A stretch of DNA of 64,000 nucleotides from Arthrobacter sp. MAHUQ-56. GTDB taxonomy: Bacteria > Actinomycetota > Actinomycetes > Actinomycetales > Micrococcaceae. The translations under genes were made by a program, and so were the position numbers. The notes beneath the pieces are model-generated. The model was not told the origin of the DNA. It searched no databases and worked only from the letters and a program-made list of their open reading frames with translations. The stretch lies in contig NZ_JAIFZQ010000007.1 in assembly GCF_019710585.1 (NCBI RefSeq), positions 1-64,000 of the forward strand. Direction: 5' to 3'. This document shows, one piece after another, positions 17,476 through 25,442 of this stretch. Numbering within the stretch: position 1 is the first letter of the stretch; each line of letters starts with the position of its first letter.

Positions 17476-19662
17476 TCACTGCATCCAGATTCCGAGCTGT
17501 TGCGGCCCACTGCTCGGCCTCAGGCTTTGCATCGTGGCGAACACAGTTTCCCGCTCAAAGGAGTCCAGCCCGGACAGCGCTTCTGACGGGAGGTCTGCAA
17601 TCCGCTCCAACAGTTCATCAAGGGATCGGTAGCCGGAGATCCAACGAGTCAGTTTCTTGGAAATCTGAACAGGAATCCCATACTCCTCCAAGGTCAGGAG
17701 CAGGTGAGGTTGGAAGCCATCCTCCATCCGGGAAGCGAAGCCACCATACTTGCCCGGAGTGATGCCACGGCGAGTAAAAACTTCCTCAGCAATCCTGTCC
17801 ACTGCACGGACCAGCATGGGGAGATTGTGGTCAATCCAGAAGCGCATGAAATCGAAGGCCTTATCGACCTTGTCGTCATGGGTCTCTTTGCCATCATATT
17901 GCGGGTTCGGTTGCGTGAACCGGTCCATGACCTCCCGAAGATTCCCCTCAGCACCAGCCACCCAGAACGTGTATAGGGTCAACTGGGAAGCGGACACAGC
18001 ACCGTGGCGTGTTGCTCCGTCAGGAGGGATGTAATCCCAAATCAAATCCATCAGCGCTGCCAACTGGCTGTGGTTGGGATATGCGGTGGTCCAGATCAGA
18101 TTCCTCGTGCGTGAAACCGGCAACTGCTGCAGGTGCTCGGCTAACTGAATCTGGGCCTCAGGAGCCACACCCTGATTCGCCCTCATCGTTTCCAGACTCA
18201 ACACCCGTTGGGAAAGGACAGGATTAAGCCGTTCGTTGGTGCGCTCGGTCCAGTCCTCAGCCTCAATGGAAAGCAGCAGGGAGGTTGGAGCATCCTCGCT
18301 CTGACTCAGCCCCGGAATGTCCACCGCATTGATCTCTGGCTCTGGGGCATCGTGGAACAAAAAGATGTCGCCAACGAAGTGCTTGAACATCCGGCCACCC
18401 CGGCCCCTGATGTTCATAAACGTAAAAAAATTGTACGTGCGTCGGGCAAGGGTGCGGTCAAGGACGATGACGTTCTTGGCAGTGGTGTTTACGCCTTCAA
18501 TCAAGGTGTTATTGCATACCAGCACTCCAAGCCTCCGTTCATTGAAGCCAGAAACAACTTTGTGGGCCAACCAGCGCGGGAGCCGTCCGTGATGGGAACC
18601 AATTCCCTTCCGCAAAGCCTTAGGTAAGGCCCAGTCCTCGCTATATTCACGCTCCAGCCAATCAGCCGCCTCCGGCATTCCAGCCCCGTAAGTACCGTTC
18701 TCATCCTCTGTCAGCCAGCCCACTACTTCCCGGACGCGTCTAGGACTGCCGCAATATATCATGGTGCCGCCAGTCAGGGTGGATGCCAGCATTTTCACCA
18801 TCGCTTTACGTTGTTCAGCGCTGTTTGACGGAAGCCGGTGCACGTTCGCCGCCACGGTGGAAAAATCCGTAACCCGCAAAGTCCGCGACACGTTGGTTGG
18901 CACCATGGCGGAAAGTTCGTGGATGTTCGGGCCAGCGAGATAGAACTGAGCCCCGGTTTTCATCAGTTGATAGAGGGCTTGATTCAGGAGGGCTGCACGG
19001 CCACTGACTTTGCCGCCGCTGCGCTCATCTAACTTGTAAAACTCATCAACGAAAAACAGGTCCGGGCGGGGCGGATTTTCTAGGGCAAGGTAGCGCTCCT
19101 GCGTTAAGACAAACAGGTTGCGCTCTGCGTAGGCCTGACCGGGATGCGTGTAGATCTTGTGGCCCGTTTGATGGTCGCTCAATCGCCGTCTCGTCTCGTC
19201 AATGAGAGCGATGGTCGGCACAATGAGCACTACATTGTCATACTTTCCACTGGCTATAAGAGCATCCACGATCAGAGATTTGCCGAACGAAGTGGGAGCG
19301 GACAGGATAACGTTCCGGCCCTCCATCAAGTCCAGATACACCGCCGCCTGAATGCTGGAAAACACCACGCCATCAAGGTTGTCCGGGCGATGCATTTCCA
19401 CGGCCAGTGCATCAGTGAGGGTCAGCCCTTCCTGCTCCATGTAGGGATACAGGCCAAATTCCCGTGCCAGTGCCATCAGTAGCGGCTTTTCCTTTTGGAA
19501 CTGTTCAGTCTTGTCCAGCGCCCGGACAACCAGTTCCCGCAATTCAGGAGTATGACCGTGAGTAGCAGTAAGGGTAGTGATGGAGTGCAGCAGGCCGAAC
19601 GGGTCAGGAACAGGCTTCTGGGAATTCAGGACTTTCTTGATGTCCGTCAGAGTTGCTGCCAT
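17476..19662 (-). CDS. hamB: Hachiman system helicase HamB
   Basis: The 728-residue superfamily 2 helicase has motif I as SAPTSFGKS (121-129), motif II as DEFY (206-209) in place of DEAD/DEAH, and a motif VI-like NIRGRGGRMF near 420. The long C-terminal half is helical without other known domains. The gene start overlaps the end of the DUF1837 gene by 16 bases. That pairing defines Hachiman, in which HamB is thought to sense damaged or abnormal DNA and release the HamA nuclease. The protein is full length with intact motifs. The call rests on partner plus helicase type. Confidence 0.85.
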   Translation of the reverse strand: MAATLTDIKKVLNSQKPVPDPFGLLHSITTLTATHGHTPELRELVVRALDKTEQFQKEKPLLMALAREFGLYPYMEQEGLTLTDALAVEMHRPDNLDGVVFSSIQAAVYLDLMEGRNVILSAPTSFGKSLIVDALIASGKYDNVVLIVPTIALIDETRRRLSDHQTGHKIYTHPGQAYAERNLFVLTQERYLALENPPRPDLFFVDEFYKLDERSGGKVSGRAALLNQALYQLMKTGAQFYLAGPNIHELSAMVPTNVSRTLRVTDFSTVAANVHRLPSNSAEQRKAMVKMLASTLTGGTMIYCGSPRRVREVVGWLTEDENGTYGAGMPEAADWLEREYSEDWALPKALRKGIGSHHGRLPRWLAHKVVSGFNERRLGVLVCNNTLIEGVNTTAKNVIVLDRTLARRTYNFFTFMNIRGRGGRMFKHFVGDIFLFHDAPEPEINAVDIPGLSQSEDAPTSLLLSIEAEDWTERTNERLNPVLSQRVLSLETMRANQGVAPEAQIQLAEHLQQLPVSRTRNLIWTTAYPNHSQLAALMDLIWDYIPPDGATRHGAVSASQLTLYTFWVAGAEGNLREVMDRFTQPNPQYDGKETHDDKVDKAFDFMRFWIDHNLPMLVRAVDRIAEEVFTRRGITPGKYGGFASRMEDGFQPHLLLTLEEYGIPVQISKKLTRWISGYRSLDELLERIADLPSEALSGLDSFERETVFATMQSLRPSSGPQQLGIWMQ

Positions 19663-20528
19663 GCTTTCAGCCTCCTATCGAACTCGGACTGCAACTTTTC
19701 CTTGGTGGCAAGAGGCATGAGAATCAGGTGAACCCGGATGCTTGCAGGCAAATTCCTGTCTGCAATGCGCTTTTGGAATCCTGAATACTGTTGCTTAACG
19801 AAGGCTGTCATCTCGGCTACATACTCCGCGGTGTGAGTTCGGTGCCGCTCCGTGATTTCGGAGTCGAAGGTGATGAACACGGGGATGACAACCCGCTTGA
19901 AAACCTCATCCAGTGAAACGCTTTCGTCAAGCAATTTGGCCAGTTGCGAGGCATGTTCCCAGTCGGGCTCGATCTTGTCTGTGATAGCAGCAAACTCAGT
20001 GCGCAAATAGTCCGTGGCTAAATGCAGTTCCAGTTCTTCGAGCACATCACGGACACCACGGGCTGAATCCTTGTAAAACTTGGACTCTCCCAGCCACAGT
20101 TCCAGTTCCGTTTGGCCAGCCTCATCCTCAACAGGAACCACGAATATTCCGTCGAAGCCCTTGACCGTATCGTTGGGGGCGTCCTTGAAAAAGATGCGGC
20201 TGATGGCCCTGTCAGCGCCCATGAACTTGCGAAGAATCATGTGAAGCAGGAGTTCCCCGAGTTCGCCACGGTGCTCATACTTCTCGCTGATGTAAATCCG
20301 CTTCAAAGCCTTGGCTGCGAGGTCCATCATGTTGTGGCCTCCCAGGTCCCTGATTTCGGACTTTTTCAGGATCCAGTCAGGTGCCCAGCGGATGAAATCG
20401 CCCACCAGTTGCTTATAGCGCCACTCCTGGCTTTCGTAGCCAGCGCAGACGCCAAGCAAGCGGACATCTGTTTCGACATCCGAGACGATGACATCCAAGA
20501 CGGTGCTCGGATGCGACGGCCCTGCCAC
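19647..20528 (-). CDS. hamA: Hachiman system nuclease HamA (DUF1837)
   Basis: The protein is about 293 residues. The central region has the DUF1837 pattern: RGELGELLLHMILRKF, then KGFDGIFVV about 30 residues on, then ELWLGESKFYKD. Together these give the E...D...E-x-K layout of a PD-(D/E)XK nuclease. In Hachiman, HamA is a nuclease held inactive by HamB until infection. I prefer the GTG at 20528 because GGGGGA lies just before it; the frame is open to a GTG at 20540 with no ribosome site. The gene overlaps hamB by 16 bases. Confidence 0.85.
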   Translation of the reverse strand: MAGPSHPSTVLDVIVSDVETDVRLLGVCAGYESQEWRYKQLVGDFIRWAPDWILKKSEIRDLGGHNMMDLAAKALKRIYISEKYEHRGELGELLLHMILRKFMGADRAISRIFFKDAPNDTVKGFDGIFVVPVEDEAGQTELELWLGESKFYKDSARGVRDVLEELELHLATDYLRTEFAAITDKIEPDWEHASQLAKLLDESVSLDEVFKRVVIPVFITFDSEITERHRTHTAEYVAEMTAFVKQQYSGFQKRIADRNLPASIRVHLILMPLATKEKLQSEFDRRLKAWQQL

Positions 20529-20548
20529 TGGTTCCCCCACTTATACGG

Positions 20549-20570
20549 TGCTTTTGCTTGTGCTTATGCT
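20549..20570. repeat. short hexamer repeats in the hamA leader
   Basis: Four tandem units of about TGCTTN lie just upstream of hamA (AAGCAN as read on the hamA strand), in the gap between the divergent hamA and helicase genes. They could tune spacing, bind a regulator, or be chance. No function is shown. Confidence 0.4.
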
Positions 20571-20826
20571 ACTTGCGCTTAGTGAGGATCCGTGGCACGA
20601 CGTAGCCGTTTCCATATATTGGCCCAAAGAACAGGCTTGCAAGACCCTGCCCTGAGCAGCAAATTGGCGGACAAGTCCTATTACGTGCTGATGGCATTCT
20701 TTATCTTGGTTCATGTTCGTTTTGGTAGCGAATGCAACCTGTCGATCATGCTTCTACGGCCACCGGCGGGCCATTCCTGGCGCGGTCCTGCTCGTATTTA
20801 ACACTCCCGCCCAATACCCTGGCGAA

Positions 20827-23800
20827 GTGAACAATGTCATTGGGGGCGAGGCCGCCGAGAGGCTGCCCGAAGGATTGTACGAACTACTCAGCACAGATCT
20901 GCTCAATTCGCGCCTAAACCAATCCTCCGGACTGCAGCCGATCTTCGCGGACATAGAAGATGACGATATTCCGGACGTCCTCGCCCGCCACGTAGCCGAT
21001 TCCGTTCGCCAAGCCCTCGCCGCTGCCAAACCAACGGACAGGGTCACCCTCGCAAACCGACTCCTCCAGGAACTGCAAACACCAGACCGCATCGCCGCTG
21101 GCCCGACCCAGCTCCAGTCACTCCACCGCACGAATGCACTCAAGCGCCGGCATCTCCGCCGACCAATGACAAGACTAAGCGACTCAGCGCTTCTCACCAA
21201 CGGCAAGGACGAACCCAACCTCTCCGCCGAGCTTCGGGCCGAAATGGAATCCGCCAACACTGTCGACCTCCTCTGCGCCTTTGTCCGCTGGACCGGCCTC
21301 AGGCTTCTGGAGCCTGCCCTTGAGCAACTCAAGGAGCGCGGCGCCAAGCTCCGGGTCATCACCACAACTTACATGGGCGCCACCGAACGCCGCGCCATTG
21401 ACGAGCTCGTCAACCGGTACGGGGCCGCAGTGAAGATCAGCTACGAGACGCAGGCAACGCGGTTGCATGCCAAGGCCTGGCTGTTCCGCCGCAACACTGG
21501 ATTCGACACCGCCTACGTAGGCAGCTCCAACCTGAGCCAGGCTGCCCTTCTCGACGGGCTGGAATGGAACGTCCGGCTCAGTTCCGTCGCAACGCCTGCC
21601 CTGCTGCAGAAGTTCGAGGTCACTTTCGACAGCTACTGGGAGCAGCGTGCCTTCCAAAGCTACGATCCGGAACGCGACGGCGAGAAGCTGGACGCGGCAT
21701 TGGAACGGAACGGCGGCCGCCGTATCGCGGCCCCGGATGCCGCCACTGGGCTTGAGGTTCAGCCGTTCTTGCATCAGGAGGAGATGCTGGAGGACCTGGA
21801 AGCGGAGCGGCTCAAGGGTTTCAACAGCAATCTCCTGGTCGCTGCCACGGGCACCGGCAAAACAGTCGTCGCCGCTTTGGACTACAAACGGCTAAGCGAG
21901 ACTGCCGGCCGTGACCTCAAACTGCTCTTCGTCGCCCATCGCCAGGAGATTCTTAAGCAGGCGATGCGCACCTACCGCGACGTCATGCAGGACGGCGCCT
22001 TCGGTGAGCTCTACGTGGGGGACCACAAGCCGCAGGAGTGGAAGCACATCTTCGCGTCCGTCCAGTCGCTGTCTTCCCTCGGCATCGAGCAGCTGGAGCC
22101 TGACTTCTTCGATGTCGTGGTCATCGATGAGTTCCACCATGCCATGGCGTCCACGTACCGCCGCCTGCTGGACTATCTGAAACCGCAGCAGCTCCTCGGA
22201 CTCACGGCGACACCGGAGCGCGGCGACGGCGTCGACGTCGCCCAGCAGTTCTTCGATGGCCGGACAGCCAGTGAACTGCGGCTCTGGGATGCCCTCGACG
22301 CCGACCTGCTGGTTCCCTTCCACTATTTCGGCGTCTCGGACGACGTCGACCTGAGCCAGTTGGAGTGGAAGCGCGGCAACTACGACACCACCCAGCTGAG
22401 CGCCCTCTACACCGGAAACGACGCCCGCGCCGCCAAGGTGATCCGCGAACTCCGCGACAAGGTCACCAGCACCGACCAGATGCGGGCCATCGGCTTCTGC
22501 GTTTCGGTCCAGCACGCCCGCTACATGGCCGAGGTGTTCAACCGGGCCGGCATTGCCTCCGTCGCCGTCGACGGCACCACAGACAATGCTGACCGCGAGG
22601 AAGCCCTCAGGCGCCTGGGCCAGCGGGAGCTCAACTGCATCTTCGCCGTCGACCTTTTCAACGAAGGCCTGGACCTGCCGCAGGTGGACACAATCCTGCT
22701 GCTCCGGCCCACGCAGAGCGCCACGGTCTTCCTCCAGCAGCTGGGACGCGGACTGCGCCGTGCCGAGGGCAAAGCGGTGCTGACGGTCCTGGATTTCATC
22801 GGTCAGCAGCGCCGTGAGTTCCGCTTTGACCTGCGCTACCGGGCGCTGACCGGCTACGGGAGAAAGGAGCTGGAGAAGGCTGTCGAGGACGAGTTCCCGT
22901 ACCTGCCGTCGGGCTCGCAGATCGTGCTGGACCAGGTGGCGCAGAAGGTGGTGCTGGACAACATCAAGGCACAGCTCCGGTTCAACCGGGCACAGCTGGT
23001 CCGGGACATCGCCTCGTATGCCGAGACCGAGCTGGAGTCCTATCTGGAGCGGTCCGGGAACGACGTGAAGACGATCTACCGGTCCACCAAGGACTCGTGG
23101 ACCGGTTATCTCCGGCAGGCGGGGCTGATCGAAGGGTACTCACCCCTTGAGACCGTGCTGCGGGGGAAGCTCGTGGAGCTGTCGGACGCGGAGGAAAAGA
23201 AGCTGCTGGGCCGGATGGCCGCGCTGATTCACGTGGACGATCCTGAACGTTCCGCCGCCTATTCCATGCTGGTCGCTCCCGACGCGCCCCGCTACGCGGA
23301 GCTTGGCATGCGCGAGCAGGCCTTCGCACGCATGCTGTTCTACACGCTCTGGGATGACGGCGGAGGATTCACAACGTACGACGACGGGCTGGACCACCTG
23401 CGCGGTTACCAGTTTGTGTGCCGCGAGATCCGCCAGGTGGTCAAGCTTGGAGCGGCCGCATCAAAGCATGCAGCAAAGAGCCTAGGCGCAGGGCTGCAGC
23501 ACATCCCGCTGCTCTCGCATGCCACATATCGGCGCGAGGAAGTTCTGGCGGCGCTGCAGTACGGCTCGCTGGAACAGGGCAAGAACGTCCAGCACCGTGA
23601 GGGGGTTGCCTGGTGCCCTGCGACTTCTACAGACGCCTTCTTTGTCACCCTGAACAAGGACGACAAGAAGCACTCGGCGACGACAATGTACAAGGACTAC
23701 GCCATCAGTCCTGAGCTGTTTCACTGGGAGTCGCAAAACGCTACCTCACCGAACAGCCCGACTGGTCGGCGCTACTTGGACCGGGCATCCCACGGCTCCA

Positions 23801-23982
23801 AGATTCTGATCTTCACAAGGGACACGGCAGACGATGAGACCGGGTTGACGGTTCCTTACACGTGCTTGGGGCAGGTGGACTATGTTCAGCACTCCGGGGA
23901 GAAGCCGATAGCCATTACATGGAAGCTGGATCGAGCGATGCCGGCGGATGTGTTCGCGACGGCTGCTGCCGTAGCTCAATAA
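20827..23982 (+). CDS. PLD-like nuclease / DEAD-box helicase / DUF3427 fusion
   Basis: The protein is about 1051 residues. Near 205-275 is a phospholipase D-like domain, with the HKD-type motif as LHAKAWLF...YVGSSNLSQAAL. From about 345 is an SF2 helicase with AATGTGKTVVA (motif I), VVIDEFHHA (motif II, DEFH), LGLTATPERGDG (motif III) and QLGRGLRR (motif VI). The C-terminal ~300 residues match DUF3427. Such fusions may cut DNA and translocate and often lie in defence islands; this one is divergent from Hachiman. I moved the start to the GTG at 20827 because family members begin shortly before the LPEGLYELL segment; the frame is open from 20713. Confidence 0.85.
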   Translation: MNNVIGGEAAERLPEGLYELLSTDLLNSRLNQSSGLQPIFADIEDDDIPDVLARHVADSVRQALAAAKPTDRVTLANRLLQELQTPDRIAAGPTQLQSLHRTNALKRRHLRRPMTRLSDSALLTNGKDEPNLSAELRAEMESANTVDLLCAFVRWTGLRLLEPALEQLKERGAKLRVITTTYMGATERRAIDELVNRYGAAVKISYETQATRLHAKAWLFRRNTGFDTAYVGSSNLSQAALLDGLEWNVRLSSVATPALLQKFEVTFDSYWEQRAFQSYDPERDGEKLDAALERNGGRRIAAPDAATGLEVQPFLHQEEMLEDLEAERLKGFNSNLLVAATGTGKTVVAALDYKRLSETAGRDLKLLFVAHRQEILKQAMRTYRDVMQDGAFGELYVGDHKPQEWKHIFASVQSLSSLGIEQLEPDFFDVVVIDEFHHAMASTYRRLLDYLKPQQLLGLTATPERGDGVDVAQQFFDGRTASELRLWDALDADLLVPFHYFGVSDDVDLSQLEWKRGNYDTTQLSALYTGNDARAAKVIRELRDKVTSTDQMRAIGFCVSVQHARYMAEVFNRAGIASVAVDGTTDNADREEALRRLGQRELNCIFAVDLFNEGLDLPQVDTILLLRPTQSATVFLQQLGRGLRRAEGKAVLTVLDFIGQQRREFRFDLRYRALTGYGRKELEKAVEDEFPYLPSGSQIVLDQVAQKVVLDNIKAQLRFNRAQLVRDIASYAETELESYLERSGNDVKTIYRSTKDSWTGYLRQAGLIEGYSPLETVLRGKLVELSDAEEKKLLGRMAALIHVDDPERSAAYSMLVAPDAPRYAELGMREQAFARMLFYTLWDDGGGFTTYDDGLDHLRGYQFVCREIRQVVKLGAAASKHAAKSLGAGLQHIPLLSHATYRREEVLAALQYGSLEQGKNVQHREGVAWCPATSTDAFFVTLNKDDKKHSATTMYKDYAISPELFHWESQNATSPNSPTGRRYLDRASHGSKILIFTRDTADDETGLTVPYTCLGQVDYVQHSGEKPIAITWKLDRAMPADVFATAAAVAQ

Positions 23983-23998
23983 CCGAGCCTCAGATCCT

Positions 23999-24017
23999 GC
24001 GGACGACATACGTCCGC
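23999..24017 (+). terminator. hairpin after the PLD-helicase gene
   Basis: Perfect 7-base arms (GCGGACG / CGTCCGC) around a 5-base loop lie 16 bases past the stop and are followed by CCTTGTGTT. Confidence 0.65.
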
Positions 24018-24184
24018 CCTTGTGTTCCATCCCGGATGATGCGGCAGGACCGTCTTACGGCGGTATCTGTATCGCAAAACCGGTATGATGTCGATCTCCA
24101 AGGTAAAGCCGAGGGCACCAAGTCGTATTCATCGGACCGAGCCCATGGCGGTTCCCGAGATAGGCCCAGGGACAGGATGGCTGG

Positions 24185-24326
24185 GTGACTGCTGATCCGA
24201 CCCAGCCACGATTCTTGACCCTGGCGCAGATTCGATGAGTTATATGCGAAACAAGGCCTCGTTCAAGGTCTCATCAGGGCGGGGGAGTTGCGCGCTTTTC
24301 AGGTCGGTGGGAGGGGCTGTTTTGCC
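24185..24326 (+). pseudogene. broken tandem copy of the downstream HTH gene
   Basis: This stretch matches the first ~140 bases of the intact HTH gene at 24465, including GTGACTGCTGA at the start and the segment for RFLTLAQ. Two bases are missing near 24231, giving an in-frame TGA after 17 codons. The copy stops near 24326, so the wing and tail are lost. It is a decayed tandem duplicate. Confidence 0.8.
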
Positions 24327-24464
24327 CGCTAATTGGCGCTGGTGCGATTTGTTCCCGGGATGACGGGGAGGCCTCACACCCTGCTTCTGGTTTTGAGAGA
24401 GGTTCGTGCGGATGGGTGGTTCCAGCAACAGCAACCCAGCAACCAACCCCCATAGGATAGGCCA

Positions 24465-24719
24465 GTGACTGCTGAACTAAACCAATCCCGTTTCCTGACC
24501 CTGGCGCAGGTCGCAGATGAGTTGAACGTGAAGCAAAGTCTTGTTCAGGGCCTTATCAGGACAGGGGAGTTGCGGGCTCTTCAGGTCGGGGGGAGGGGCC
24601 TGTGGCGCATCGGCCGCCAGGACGTGGAGGACTACATTGAGCAAGCGTACCGGCGCACAGCTGAGCGGATTGCTGCCGGCGAGCTCGAAGATGGCACGGA
24701 GACCGGCGAGCAGGAGTAG
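24465..24719 (+). CDS. small excisionase-type helix-turn-helix protein
   Basis: The 84-residue protein carries a MerR/excisionase-like HTH: RFLTLAQVADELNVKQSLVQ then GELRALQVGGRGLWRIGRQD and a helical acidic tail. AGGA precedes the GTG start. Such proteins bind DNA as excisionases, recombination directionality factors or small regulators; the family is common in actinobacteria outside mobile elements as well. No integrase is visible here, so the partner is unknown. A broken copy lies 280 bases upstream. Confidence 0.8.
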   Translation: MTAELNQSRFLTLAQVADELNVKQSLVQGLIRTGELRALQVGGRGLWRIGRQDVEDYIEQAYRRTAERIAAGELEDGTETGEQE

Positions 24720-24749
24720 TTAGGTGCAGTTAGGTGTTATGAGTGCTTT

Positions 24750-25208
24750 TTACCTATCCTCCGAAGCAGGCTCGATGCCCACTGATCCCCCCGTTACTGG
24801 TGATTGCTGGTTCTTTGGTCGTCTGTGCCTGCCCCTGTGAGCCCGGCCCTGCCGCCAGCCCGGTATGACTGTATTGAGTTCGGCTTCTTTAGCTGCCGTT
24901 AGCTTCCCGGCGCGGTAGTCGATGCGCTGGGTGTGCAGCCAGACCCCCAGAACGCGTTCGTCGCGGTCCTCGGTCTTGTTGTGTCGAGGCCAGTCGTTGC
25001 CCCCGACTTTGCGTGGGTGCAGTTCGCGTGAGACGTCGGTGCCCTTCTTGGCTTTCGGTTCTTTCTTCGCCTTTTGGGTTCCGTTCGCTTCGGCCTCAAG
25101 TTCGGCGATGGCGTCGGCAACCTCGTCTGTGGGAGCTTCGACATCCATTGCAACCGATTCAGCGGCTGCGGCTTCGCTGGCGAGGGCCCGGGATGGAAGT
25201 TCGGTCAT
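24750..25208 (-). CDS. stand-alone helicase-associated (HA) domain protein
   Basis: The protein is about 152 residues. The first 70 are low-complexity and charged (Ala/Glu, then Lys-rich KAKKEPKAKKGT). Residues 85-120 match one helicase-associated repeat: VLGVWLHTQRIDYRAGKLTA followed by LNTVIPGWR. This is normally repeated at the C-termini of large helicase-like proteins. Here it is alone, so it may be a remnant or a small DNA-binding accessory. A GGGGAA site precedes the ATG. The last ~30 residues are basic and may not be native. Confidence 0.55.
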   Translation of the reverse strand: MTELPSRALASEAAAAESVAMDVEAPTDEVADAIAELEAEANGTQKAKKEPKAKKGTDVSRELHPRKVGGNDWPRHNKTEDRDERVLGVWLHTQRIDYRAGKLTAAKEAELNTVIPGWRQGRAHRGRHRRPKNQQSPVTGGSVGIEPASEDR

Positions 25209-25442
25209 TTCCCCGGTGAGCTTGGCGGGTCTTGCGTGTGGTGATGTTGATCAGTCCTTTGTCGTTTCAGTCGTTCCCGCTGGAGCGACGAGATGACGCT
25301 AAGAAACTTTGCTCAGCGGTCCCAAGGACGACTTCTGCTCACGATGTGACCCAATCCCATGCGACATGCCTGTCCGCATCCCCGCTAAGACATACACGTC
25401 GTGTTAGCGTCGTGCATGAAAAAACTAGTCACGGAGGATCAC

